Below are positions 20,132 through 28,490 of a stretch of DNA of 39,388 nt, piece after piece; the stretch's first letter is position 1, and every line of letters starts with the position of its first letter. This DNA is from CAYSLU01 sp964431965 (lineage in GTDB: Bacteria > Verrucomicrobiota > Kiritimatiellia > CAIKKV01 > CAYSLU01). The translations under genes were made by a program, and so were the position numbers. The notes beneath the pieces were generated by a model. The model did not search any database, was not told the DNA's origin, and worked only from the letters and a program-made list of their open reading frames with translations. The stretch spans positions 1-39,388 of the forward strand of contig CAYSLU010000046.1 in the NCBI GenBank assembly GCA_964431965.1, given 5' to 3'.

Positions 20132-21622
20132 CTAGGCGGATTCCCGGCCCTGGCTCGATTCTGGACGTGCCGTGTTCGGTGCTCGACGTCTCTCAACGCC
20201 TTCCCGGATGCGCGAGGCGACCTCGCCGGCCTCCGGCCCCAGCGCCTCGATCACCAGCTCGGCCATGTCCCGCAGCTCATTCCACGTGTTGGCGTCGAAC
20301 GCCGCCGTCAGCATGTCGCTCTCGGTGACCGAGGCCCGAACATGCGCAAAGGCTCCCGGGCGCTCAATGCGCACGCCGTCGAGCGTGCTGACCGAGCAGC
20401 CCGATCGCCCCACGGACTGCGCGACCCCCTGCAGCAGGGCCGCCCGATCGCCCCGGAAGCGAAGACCGCGGATGTCGTCCGTGTAGAACGGAGACGCAGG
20501 GACCGTCGCGGCCAGCGCCGATAGCGTCCGGCCGAAATGGCGAAGAGCGGCGCCCATGGCGATGGCCGCGAAGAGGCCGCAGTCGCCAGCCGGCACAGGA
20601 TAGACTCCCTCCGCGCCCCAGAAGAAGTGCCCCGAGTTCTCTCCGCCAAAAAGAGCCCGCTCGCGGATCATCCGCGTCCGGATGAACGTGTGGCCCGACT
20701 TCTCGAGCACCGGCTCGCACCCGGCCTCCCGCAGCGCGCTCACGACGGCCAGCCTCATCTTCTGGTCGTAGACGACTCGCCGCCGCCCGCCCGCCCGCCC
20801 GCTCTCGACGATAAACCGCACGAGGATGGCCAGCGCCGTTCCGTTATCGACAGGACAGCCGCGCTCATCCACAAACCGCGCCCGGTCCCCGTCGCCGTCG
20901 AAGGCTACGCCGAACTGGAACCCTCCGGCCGACACCCGCGCCACCAGCGACGCGATATTCGCATCGACCGCGGGGTTCGGCACAATTCCGCGGAAATCCC
21001 CCGCGCGCTCATCGCGAAGAGCCGTCACGCGAAAGCCGAGCGCCTCCAGCCCCCCCCGGGCGCGGCCGGCATAGCACCCGTGCATGCAGTCCGCCGCCAC
21101 GGCGGCGCCCGCGGCGGACCCGAACGCCTCGGCGGCTGCATCGTGATGGGCCGCCCACGCCGACGCCAGCAACGGATCGGCCGGGGCCGGTCGGGCGTCC
21201 GCGGCGGCGGGTCCGGCATCGGCCATGCCGGCCACCTCGTCGCGAATCGCGCCCAGTTCCTCGGGGGTAATCGGCAGGTCCCCGATCTGCAGCTTGATGC
21301 CGTTGAAGGCCGGCGGATTGTGCGAGGCGGTCACGAATGCGCTCGCGCCGGCTCCCGCCAGCGTTCGCGCCACGTAGGCCAGCGGCGTCGGAACGCCGAC
21401 GCCCAGATCCACGACTTCCCGGCCGATCCCCTTCCGCAGCGCGTCGAGCAGGACAGCCGTCGAGGCCCTCCCGTCCCCCGCCAGCACGATCGGCCGCCCC
21501 GCCGGTGCGCGCCGGGCGAGGCTCCGCCCGACTCGAAACGCGATGGCCGGGCTGATCGCCGCCGCGGCGTCCGGTCCGAAGATCCCGCGGATGTCGCACG
21601 CCTGGAATGCCGAAAGGTTCAT
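20132..21622 (-). CDS. Phosphomannomutase/phosphoglucomutase
   Basis: A 496-residue alpha-D-phosphohexomutase interconverting hexose 1- and 6-phosphates. The opening FQACDIRGIFG is typical of PMM/PGM. The catalytic phosphoserine is in FVTASHNPPAFNGIK, the Mg2+ loop is VAFDGDGDRARFVDE, and the sugar-binding loop is GGENSGHFF, with Asn in place of the common Met. The C-terminal phosphate-binding domain is partly diverged, and the last 20 or so residues (Arg/Ser/Pro-rich) derive from a heptamer array, not from family sequence. The ATG at 21622 lies 2 nt after the FGGY kinase stop, so translation is coupled. Sugar 1-phosphate made here could feed exopolysaccharide or glycan breakdown. Confidence 0.93.
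   Translation of the reverse strand: MNLSAFQACDIRGIFGPDAAAAISPAIAFRVGRSLARRAPAGRPIVLAGDGRASTAVLLDALRKGIGREVVDLGVGVPTPLAYVARTLAGAGASAFVTASHNPPAFNGIKLQIGDLPITPEELGAIRDEVAGMADAGPAAADARPAPADPLLASAWAAHHDAAAEAFGSAAGAAVAADCMHGCYAGRARGGLEALGFRVTALRDERAGDFRGIVPNPAVDANIASLVARVSAGGFQFGVAFDGDGDRARFVDERGCPVDNGTALAILVRFIVESGRAGGRRRVVYDQKMRLAVVSALREAGCEPVLEKSGHTFIRTRMIRERALFGGENSGHFFWGAEGVYPVPAGDCGLFAAIAMGAALRHFGRTLSALAATVPASPFYTDDIRGLRFRGDRAALLQGVAQSVGRSGCSVSTLDGVRIERPGAFAHVRASVTESDMLTAAFDANTWNELRDMAELVIEALGPEAGEVASRIREGVERRRAPNTARPESSQGRESA
20154..20188. repeat. Heptamer tandem array inside the phosphohexomutase 3' end
   Basis: Five 7-bp units on the plus strand: CTCGATT, CTGGACG, TGCCGTG, TTCGGTG, CTCGACG, approximating a TTCGRTG consensus. 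It encodes part of the non-conserved C-terminal tail of the mutase. Confidence 0.5.
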
Positions 21623-21624
21623 CT

Positions 21625-23067
21625 TCACACGCCCCACCGGCGCCGGCACTCCTCCCGGAATGCCCGATACGGCGCCTCGAAATCACGCCCCCCGGGCTCG
21701 TACTCGCGCGCCGGCCGAACCATGGCGGACGACGCGGCGGTCAAGCCGCCGCGCACGCGCGACGCCGCCAGGATGGCCGCGCCAAAGGCGGTCTCCGTCT
21801 GCTCCGGCAGGACCAGCGGACGACGCAAGACATCCGCCCGAAGCCGACACCACACGTCGCTCCGCGCGCCGCCGCCCGTCGCGAACACGCGCCGGACCGG
21901 GGCCCCCAGCGCCGCCAGCTTCTCATAGCACCACCGCTCGACGAAGGCGATGCCCTGCAGGTATGCCGCATACCGGCCTTCGCGCGTCGTGCCCGGGCCG
22001 ACCTCGAACGCCGCTATGTCCCGCTTCTTGAACGGGAACCGCTCGTCCCGCGAGGTCCCGAGCGGATAGGCCAGAAGCGGCGTCGGGACCCGCCGATCCA
22101 CTTCCGAATCCAGAGCGCGCAGCACCTCGCCGCGGCCCGCTGGCTCGGGGGCGAACGCGGCGTTCAGCGCGGAGCACCCGACGTTGCTCGCTCCGCCGGG
22201 CAGCCAGTACCCGTCCGGATGGCGGTGACAGTAGACCACGCCGTCGGGGTCGCGCACGATCTCCGGGCTGATCCCCTTGATCGTGATCGTCGAGCCCAGA
22301 GCCGTGTTGAAATCGCCCGGTGTGCCGGCGCCGCTGGCGAACAGCGACGCGGTCCCGTCGCTCGCGCCGGCCACCACCACCGCGCCCGCCCGCAGCCCCG
22401 TCTCGGCCGCCGCCCGCGCGCTCACCACGCCCAGCTCCGAGCCCGGCGCGACGACGCGGTCCGGAAGCTTGTCCACTGGGAACCCGAGCGCGCCGCCGAT
22501 GAAGCCGGGCCACTCCGCCCGGTGCAGATCGCAGCCGGACTTAAGCGCGTTCGACCAGTCGGTCGCGGGCGCCCGGCCGATCAGCCGGGCGTTCACGAAA
22601 TCGGACTGGTGCAGGACCTTGAAGGCGCGCCCGAACGCGGGATCGTGGTCCTTCATCCACAGCATCCGCGAAAGCGAGAAGTCGTCCTTGAACCGATATC
22701 CGTGCCGGGCCGTGAAATCGGCCGCGACCGCGTTGATGCGCTCCGCGTAGCCGGTCGCCCGGGCGTCGTTGTACATCGATCCCGCGCCGAGCGGCCGCAG
22801 CTCGCGGTCCACCAGCACGATCGTGCCTGACGTGGCATCGACGCAGATCACCCGCACGGCGTCCGCGTTCACCGCCCGCAAGGCGGCCCGCAGAGCGGCG
22901 GCGGCGGCGGCCCACCACCCCTCCGCGTCCTGCTCCCGGCGCAGCCCGTCCACGCGCGGGGCAGGCAGATCGACGCTGGCGCCGGATACGACCGCTCCGG
23001 CCAGGTCGCAGACCATGACTCGTACGGCGCTGGTCCCGACGTCGATTCCACAGACAAGCTCGTCCAT
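21625..23067 (-). CDS. FGGY-family carbohydrate kinase
   Basis: A 480-residue FGGY kinase (xylulokinase/ribulokinase/gluconokinase superfamily). The ATPase-fold phosphate-1 motif is CGIDVGTSAVRVMV at the N-terminus. VVVAGASDGTASLFASG holds the catalytic Asp, and FATGGGARSDVWCRLRADVL is the adenosine motif of the C-terminal domain. VDATSGTIVLVDRELRPLG is the phosphate-2 region. The sugar cannot be read from sequence; D-ribulose-like or xylulose-like substrates are possible. AAGGGG precedes the ATG by 6-7 nt and the gene begins 9 nt after the barrel-protein stop. The tight packing with a phosphohexomutase suggests shared sugar metabolism. Confidence 0.9.
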   Translation of the reverse strand: MDELVCGIDVGTSAVRVMVCDLAGAVVSGASVDLPAPRVDGLRREQDAEGWWAAAAAALRAALRAVNADAVRVICVDATSGTIVLVDRELRPLGAGSMYNDARATGYAERINAVAADFTARHGYRFKDDFSLSRMLWMKDHDPAFGRAFKVLHQSDFVNARLIGRAPATDWSNALKSGCDLHRAEWPGFIGGALGFPVDKLPDRVVAPGSELGVVSARAAAETGLRAGAVVVAGASDGTASLFASGAGTPGDFNTALGSTITIKGISPEIVRDPDGVVYCHRHPDGYWLPGGASNVGCSALNAAFAPEPAGRGEVLRALDSEVDRRVPTPLLAYPLGTSRDERFPFKKRDIAAFEVGPGTTREGRYAAYLQGIAFVERWCYEKLAALGAPVRRVFATGGGARSDVWCRLRADVLRRPLVLPEQTETAFGAAILAASRVRGGLTAASSAMVRPAREYEPGGRDFEAPYRAFREECRRRWGV

Positions 23068-23076
23068 CGGCGCCCC

Positions 23077-24618
23077 TTACCGGTACCGGATCGCCAGCTC
23101 CACGTCCGTGATGGTCAGCGGATCGCGGTAGCTCTTGATGGTGATGTAGTTGATGCCCGTCTGGAGGTCGATCGCGCGAACCGGGTGCCGGCGCACGAAC
23201 TCGGCGGCCGGCAGCGCCTGCCGGCGGTTCGGCTCCGGGAACAGCAGGACGTTCTCGGGCTTCGTCGCGAACGCCTGGTAGGCGTACTGCCGCGCGAGAT
23301 CCACCGCGTTGAGCCGCAGCGTGTAGTTGTTGTAGCTCGCACAGTCCGAGCTGACCGTCTGCAGGTCGATCGAGCGGATCCGGTTCTCCCGTGACGCGGC
23401 CGCGATGTCGTCGCCCACGAACAGCCGGAGCGTCGCCTCGCCGCCCGCCGGAACCGTCACGGGCACCGTGGCGAGCGGGCGGTCCGCGCCCGGCGTCCCG
23501 CGCGAGGCCAGGTAGAGCTTGTCACGATACGCCAGCGTCGCCGGGTCTCCGAGCTCGTGCATCAGCTGGGCGTCGGCGCATGTCGGCGCCTGGCCGCCCG
23601 CCACCTTCAGCATGGCGGGGAGTCGGGCGAGGTCCATCGTCCAGTCCATAACGTTGTACAGGTAGATGCCGTCCGCCCCCTGCCGGTAGTAGGAAGAGGC
23701 CATGGCCCGGTACGCCTCCAGCGGCACGACGCGGCCCGGCCAGTCGACATTGCGGTCGCAGCCGCCGTACACCTGGACACCGGGCAGCTTGAGCCGCGTG
23801 TCGGCGATGTCGCGATCCAGTTCGGCCAGGAACGGCGACGACAGGCAAACGATGTCGATGAGCCCGAGCCGGGCCCAAACGGGAAGATCGAGCCCCTCGC
23901 TCCGCGCGCCGTACAGCGAGTATGGAATCACGACGCTCACCGGGATCTTCCGGCTCCGCTTCCTGCCGATTGCGTCGAGCGCCTCACGCACCTGCCGTAC
24001 AAAGTCGGTCATCACCGGCGCGCACTCGGCCGCCCCCCCCTGCAGCAGGTCGCCGGCGGGGAAGAACCGACCGTTCCGCGTGCAGTCCAGTTCGACGCCA
24101 TCGACGTCATATCGGCCGACCGCCTCGACGATGGTGCTCAGCATGTGCTCGCGGATGGCCGTCTGGCGGTAGTCGAACTCCGTGTTCACGCGCCCGTGAG
24201 GCGTGCCGATCCGGCGGCCGAGGTTGTCGTAGTAGAAGAACGGCACCCAGGGGTTGAAGATCTGGTCCAGGTAGTGCGTGTCGTTCATCCGGAAACTGGC
24301 GAACAGCTCGATACTCCGCTCGCGAGCCCGGTCGAGCACCATGCGGAAGGGATCGCGCCCCGACGCATGGATCTCCGTCATCGTGTTGATGCAGGGGTCC
24401 GTCTGCGGGTGGCTGTAGAGGCGAACCAAGTCAGGGTGGATGAGCTGCTTCGGGTCCGCTCCCGGCCCGAGCGTGGACGGCACCATGAGCGCCAGCGTAT
24501 CCACCTGGGAGCCGGCAATCCGGTCCACCGCCGCATGGATGTCGCGGTCGGTCACCGGCGGCTCGACCTGAAAGATATTGTAGAAGTCGTTGTTGAGGAT
24601 GATGCGCCGCTTCGTCAT
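23077..24618 (-). CDS. Glycosyl-hydrolase-like TIM-barrel protein (GHL10-like)
   Basis: A 513-residue protein. The barrel part (1-400) has YSHPQTDPCINTMTEIH, FASFRMNDTHYLDQIFNPW, YDVDGVELDCTRNGRFF and YRQGADGIYLYNVMDW, a pattern like the GHL10/DUF187-type glycosyl-hydrolase-like families. The acidic ELD and YLYN-W segments fall where barrel hydrolases carry catalytic acids, but which residues act is unknown. A C-terminal beta domain follows (LFVGDDIAAASREN, DPLTITDVELAIRYR). There is no signal peptide, so it appears cytoplasmic. GAGG lies 8 nt before the ATG. It is the first of three tightly spaced carbohydrate genes and probably acts on oligosaccharides taken up by the cell (inference). Confidence 0.75.
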   Translation of the reverse strand: MTKRRIILNNDFYNIFQVEPPVTDRDIHAAVDRIAGSQVDTLALMVPSTLGPGADPKQLIHPDLVRLYSHPQTDPCINTMTEIHASGRDPFRMVLDRARERSIELFASFRMNDTHYLDQIFNPWVPFFYYDNLGRRIGTPHGRVNTEFDYRQTAIREHMLSTIVEAVGRYDVDGVELDCTRNGRFFPAGDLLQGGAAECAPVMTDFVRQVREALDAIGRKRSRKIPVSVVIPYSLYGARSEGLDLPVWARLGLIDIVCLSSPFLAELDRDIADTRLKLPGVQVYGGCDRNVDWPGRVVPLEAYRAMASSYYRQGADGIYLYNVMDWTMDLARLPAMLKVAGGQAPTCADAQLMHELGDPATLAYRDKLYLASRGTPGADRPLATVPVTVPAGGEATLRLFVGDDIAAASRENRIRSIDLQTVSSDCASYNNYTLRLNAVDLARQYAYQAFATKPENVLLFPEPNRRQALPAAEFVRRHPVRAIDLQTGINYITIKSYRDPLTITDVELAIRYR

Positions 24619-24658
24619 GTCTTCGTCCTCGCTATGATCACCGCCGTCCGACCCGCGC

Positions 24659-25594
24659 TCAGGCGAACACTGATCCCACGGACAGCGGGTGACCGCACAC
24701 GAACGCTTCGCCGCTCATCCGCTTCCCGCCTTCCGGCTGGACTTCGAGGAGCCGAACGGCTCCGTGCCCCGCGCGAACCAGCGGCCCGCCGCGCGTCTCG
24801 ATCACCTCTCCGGGCGCCGGCGCGCCGCTCCGATCCTCGGCCTGGGCTCGCAGCACGCGCAGCAGGCGCCCGCTTCCGGGCGGCCAGCCGCAGCAGGCGC
24901 ACGGCCACGGGTTGAAGCCCCGCACGCGGCTCACAATCTCGGCCGCGCTGACCGCCCAGTCGATCAGCCCATCCTCTTTGCGGAGCTTTGGCGCATAGGT
25001 GGCAAACCGGGGGTCCTGGGGACGCCGGGGCACCGCGCCCCGCCGGAACGCCTCGAGCGTTTCCATGACCAGCGGCGCGCCGGCCGCCGCCAGCCGGTCG
25101 TGCATCGTCGCCGCCGTATCGTCGGGCCCGATCGGCAGTTCGCGCTGCAGGATGATGTCTCCCTCGTCCATGCGCGCGTTCATGTACATCGTCGTGACGC
25201 CGGTCGTGCGCTCGCCGTGCGCGATGGCCCACTGGATCGGCGCCGCGCCGCGGTAGCGGGGCAGGAGCGAGCCGTGCAGGTTCACGCAGCCGAGCGGCGG
25301 CAGCGCCAGGAGCGCGGGGCCGAGGATCTGACCGTAGGACACCACGACCAGCAGGTCGGGCTGCAGCGCGTGAATCTGGGCCAGCGCCTCAGGCGTGTTC
25401 ACCCGGGGCGGCGCGAGCACCGGGAGCCGGTCCCCCAGCTTCGCCTTCACCGGGCAGGGGGACACGTGCAGGGATCGACCCTTGGGGCGGTCGGGCTGCG
25501 TGATCACCGCCGCGATCGAGTCGAGCCCCGAGCGCAGCATCGCCTCCAGCGTGGGGCACGCAAACTCGGATGAACCCATGAACACGATGCGCAC
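24659..25594 (-). CDS. fmt: Methionyl-tRNA formyltransferase
   Basis: A 311-residue enzyme that formylates Met-tRNA(fMet) with 10-formyl-tetrahydrofolate for translation initiation. It opens MRIVFMGSSEFACPTLEAM. The catalytic block VNLHGSLLPRYRGAAPIQWAI (Asn and His) and the Asp in TMYMNARMDEGDIILQ complete the N-H-D site. The C-terminal OB domain with FNPWPCACC (usual FNPWPGA) shows a mild substitution. Start is a GTG at 25594 with GAGGGGG about 5 nt upstream, and 44 nt separate it from the fumarase beta stop. Peptide deformylase, its usual partner, is not here, so the gene is in an atypical context. Confidence 0.95.
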   Translation of the reverse strand: MRIVFMGSSEFACPTLEAMLRSGLDSIAAVITQPDRPKGRSLHVSPCPVKAKLGDRLPVLAPPRVNTPEALAQIHALQPDLLVVVSYGQILGPALLALPPLGCVNLHGSLLPRYRGAAPIQWAIAHGERTTGVTTMYMNARMDEGDIILQRELPIGPDDTAATMHDRLAAAGAPLVMETLEAFRRGAVPRRPQDPRFATYAPKLRKEDGLIDWAVSAAEIVSRVRGFNPWPCACCGWPPGSGRLLRVLRAQAEDRSGAPAPGEVIETRGGPLVRAGHGAVRLLEVQPEGGKRMSGEAFVCGHPLSVGSVFA

Positions 25595-25638
25595 GGCACC
25601 CCCTCGGGGACGGTTGCACGGAACGACTGAGCCGGCGG

Positions 25639-26244
25639 TCACCCGCGGAACGGGCCGCCCTCGCTCAGGATGCGACGGAAGGCCGACTTCGACGCGGACT
25701 CGACCCGCTGGTGCAGACTCCGCCCATGGGCGTCGATGGTCACGATTGCCGGGAATCCCTTGACCACGAAGTCCCACAGGGCCTCGGTCGGCCCGAACTC
25801 AGACACAAAATGAGCGCCTTCGACGCGGTCGATCTTGGCGGCCAGCATCTGGCCGGCTCCGCCCACGGCCTGCAGGTACACGCAGCCGCACTCCGCGCAG
25901 GCCTTTCGGGTCCCGGGCCCCATGCCGCCTTTTCCGATCACGATCCGGATCTGCTGCTCCTTGATGATCCGCGGCATGTACCGCTCCGCACGGATCGACG
26001 ATGTGGGGCCGGCCGCCCGCACGATCCAGCCGCCTTCCCGCCGGACGACCACCGGCCCGCAATGGTAGATGGCCCCGTCCTTCAGGGGCACCGGCATGCG
26101 CCCCCCTTCGAACACGTACTTGTGAAGCCGGTCGCGAAACGCATAGAGGTGGCCGGAAAGCGACACGATGTCTCCGATGCGCAAGCTGCGCACGGCGTCC
26201 GCCGTGAACGGATGCTGGAGCTCCCGGGCGGTCAGTAGAGCCAT
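25639..26244 (-). CDS. Class I fumarate hydratase (or tartrate dehydratase), beta subunit
   Basis: A 201-residue beta subunit of the two-chain, oxygen-sensitive [4Fe-4S] fumarase/L(+)-tartrate dehydratase family. Typical segments are LRIGDIVSLSGHLYAFRDRLHKYV, YHCGPVVVRREGGWIVRAAGPTSSIR, RIVIGKGGMGPGTRKACAECGCVYL and VGGAGQMLAAKI. The family hydrates fumarate to malate or dehydrates tartrate to oxaloacetate; sequence does not decide between them. The ATG at 26244 has GGGGGAGG 8 nt upstream and overlaps the alpha subunit gene by 13 nt, which supports stoichiometric synthesis. Confidence 0.94.
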   Translation of the reverse strand: MALLTARELQHPFTADAVRSLRIGDIVSLSGHLYAFRDRLHKYVFEGGRMPVPLKDGAIYHCGPVVVRREGGWIVRAAGPTSSIRAERYMPRIIKEQQIRIVIGKGGMGPGTRKACAECGCVYLQAVGGAGQMLAAKIDRVEGAHFVSEFGPTEALWDFVVKGFPAIVTIDAHGRSLHQRVESASKSAFRRILSEGGPFRG

Positions 26245-27119
26245 CGCTGGATCCTCCCCCGGGTGTTCAGCATGGCGCCCCGCCTCCGGAACGCCCAGCA
26301 CATGTACGAGACCGACACAAAGAACGAGGCCGGAAGCCGGCTGACGGCGCCGATCTTCACGCCCAGGAGGCAGTTTGCGCCGCCGACGCCCATGGGGCCG
26401 ATCTTCAGCTCTCGGGATTCCTTCAGAATCCGCTCCTCGAGCCGGGCCAGCGTCCGGACCGGCGACCGGTCGTCCACCTTCCGGAGAAACTGCTCCTTCG
26501 AGAACCAGTAGCCGGTGGATCGGTCGCCGCCGATGCACACGCCCAGCACGCCAGGCGCACAGCCGAACCCCTGCGCCTTGACCACCGTGTCGAGGACGCA
26601 GCGGTGCACCCCCTCCAGGTCCCGGCCGGCGCCCAGTTGGTCGTCCGGCAGGCTGTACTGCCGCCCGACGTTCTCGCAGCCGCCGCCTTTCAGCATCAGC
26701 CGGATGTCGACGGTTTCGCGCGCGCCCTGCTCGTAGTGGATCACCGGGGCCCCGTGCGCGATGTTGGTCGCATAGGGCTGGCCGGACAGGGAGTCGACGG
26801 TGTTCTGCCGGAGGTAGCCCCCGCGCGTGGCGCGGGACACGGCCGCCCGTATCATGGCCGTCAGCGCATTGGTGTCGAAGCCAACGGGCACGCCGCAGTG
26901 GAAGATCAGTGTGCCGGTGTCCTGGCAGATGGGCGCGTCCGTGCGCCGCGCAATGTCGATATTTTCGAGGACTGCCTCCAGCACCCACCGCGCGTGGGTT
27001 CCCTTCTTCTCCCGGTCGCAGAGCCGCCGGAGCGCGTGCTCCACGTCCGCCGGCAGGTCGACCGACGTGCGGCGAACCAGCTCGAACAGGCTCTGCTCCC
27101 AGTGTGTGTCCTTCCTCAT
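26232..27119 (-). CDS. Class I fumarate hydratase (or tartrate dehydratase), alpha subunit
   Basis: A 295-residue Fe-S subunit. Cluster-ligating cysteines are expected at C65 (PICQDTGT) and C187 (GFGCAPGVLGVCIGG), with a further conserved Cys in KGGGCEN (C148) or GGANCLLG (C250). Substrate-binding segments include QNTVDSLSGQPYATNIAHGAPVIHYE. This is the oxygen-labile class I enzyme, in line with an anaerobe. The ATG at 27119 lacks a clear Shine-Dalgarno; a GTG eight codons upstream has a GAGGGGG nearby and is an alternative. It follows the radical SAM gene by 61 nt. Confidence 0.93.
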   Translation of the reverse strand: MRKDTHWEQSLFELVRRTSVDLPADVEHALRRLCDREKKGTHARWVLEAVLENIDIARRTDAPICQDTGTLIFHCGVPVGFDTNALTAMIRAAVSRATRGGYLRQNTVDSLSGQPYATNIAHGAPVIHYEQGARETVDIRLMLKGGGCENVGRQYSLPDDQLGAGRDLEGVHRCVLDTVVKAQGFGCAPGVLGVCIGGDRSTGYWFSKEQFLRKVDDRSPVRTLARLEERILKESRELKIGPMGVGGANCLLGVKIGAVSRLPASFFVSVSYMCWAFRRRGAMLNTRGRIQRWLY

Positions 27120-27180
27120 AAGGCGCCGAGTTGATAACACCCCGCCCCCTCGGCGGGCAAGGACAATGACAGGCGCGGGC

Positions 27181-28353
27181 TCAGCGGCCCGGTCCGGCCC
27201 GGCGCAGCTCATCCATGACCGCCGACGCGGGATAGCCGCTCCTCAGCGCCGAGGCCATCGCCTCGAGCACCGGGGAGGCATGCGTGAAGAACCGGCGATG
27301 GCCCTCGCACAGCATGCTCAGCTTCCGCCCGCTCGCCGTCTGGCGCAGCCGATGCTTCGGGCAGTCGCCGTAGCAGAAGGGCAGCACGCCGCACCGCTCG
27401 CACTCGGGCGGCCGCTGCGCCTTCCCCTCGCCGAACCGGCGCTGGGCGTCGCCTTCGATCACGGCCGGCAGCGCCTCGCGAGTCACCGCGCCCCGCGCGA
27501 ACTCGGGGTATACGAAGTGGTCGCACGCATACAGGTCGCCGGTGTGCTCCACCACGAGCGCGCGGCCGCAGACGGGCGAGTACACGCAGACCGCCGGGGG
27601 CTGCCCCATCATCACGCTCAGCATGGACTCGAACACCTGCACGAACACGCGCCCGACGTCGTTCCGCGCCCAGTGGTCGAACACCGCACAGAGGAACTTC
27701 CCGTACGGCTCCGCACGCACGGACCACGGGGTCAGGTTCTCGCTGAACGGCGGATCGGACTCCACGATGGGGATGAACTGGAGGAAGCGGATGCCGAGCC
27801 CGGTGATGTGCCGGTAGACGCGGACCGGATGCGGCACGTTGCCCCGGTTCACCGTGACCAAGGCATTGTGCTCGACCCCGTGCCTCTGGAGGGCGGCGAT
27901 CCCGGCGCGCACCGCCGCATGCGTCGGCCGCCCGCCCAGATCCCGCCGGAACCGGTCGTGCAGGTCGGCCGGCCCGTCGATGCTGATGCCGATCAGGAAC
28001 TCGTTGCGGGCGAAGAAGGCGCCCCACTCGTCGTCCAGCAGCACCCCGTTCGTCTGCAGCGTGTTCGTGATCTTCAGGCCGGGACGGGCGTGTTTGCGTT
28101 GCAGCTCCAGCGCGCGCTCGAAGAAGGCGCGCCCCATGAGCAGCGGCTCCCCCCCCTGCCAGCCGAACGCGACCTCCGGTCCGGGGTGGTTTGCGATGTA
28201 CGCCTCCGTGACACGTTCGAGCGTCGCATCGTCCATTCGGAAGCTGCCCGCCGGGTAGAGTTCGGTCTTCTCCCGGTAGTAGCAGTACGTGCACGCGACG
28301 TTGCACACGCCACCTGTCGGCTTGATCAGCAGATTGAACGGTCCGCAACTCAT
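27181..28353 (-). CDS. Radical SAM/SPASM protein, anaerobic sulfatase-maturase-like
   Basis: A 390-residue radical SAM enzyme of the anSME family. The SAM [4Fe-4S] motif is CNVACTYCYY near residue 17, preceded by FNLLIKPTGG, the usual anSME N-terminus. The SPASM region ends with CERCGVLPFCYGDCPKHR, the CxxC-x-C-x-C signature holding auxiliary clusters. Earlier Cys (YSPVCGRALVVEHTGDLYACDHF) add ligands. anSMEs oxidise Cys or Ser in sulfatases to formylglycine without O2. The ATG at 28353 was chosen to match family length, although open frame continues upstream. No sulfatase gene lies in the window, so an alternative peptide target is possible. Confidence 0.9.
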   Translation of the reverse strand: MSCGPFNLLIKPTGGVCNVACTYCYYREKTELYPAGSFRMDDATLERVTEAYIANHPGPEVAFGWQGGEPLLMGRAFFERALELQRKHARPGLKITNTLQTNGVLLDDEWGAFFARNEFLIGISIDGPADLHDRFRRDLGGRPTHAAVRAGIAALQRHGVEHNALVTVNRGNVPHPVRVYRHITGLGIRFLQFIPIVESDPPFSENLTPWSVRAEPYGKFLCAVFDHWARNDVGRVFVQVFESMLSVMMGQPPAVCVYSPVCGRALVVEHTGDLYACDHFVYPEFARGAVTREALPAVIEGDAQRRFGEGKAQRPPECERCGVLPFCYGDCPKHRLRQTASGRKLSMLCEGHRRFFTHASPVLEAMASALRSGYPASAVMDELRRAGPGR

Positions 28354-28490
28354 GTTGGCCTGAGCCCTCGCCTCCTGAGCTGCAAAGGATACCACATCGA
28401 TCCGCATGGGACGGAAGCCTGAAACCGGTTGAGTCTTCACCGCACGCGTGCCATGATCCGCCGCTTTTCCGGAGGATCGAGCGCACAGGC

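Noticed and set aside
26827..28422. A 531-codon open frame on the plus strand.
   Set aside because: Antisense to the fumarase alpha and radical SAM genes, both of which have diagnostic motifs.
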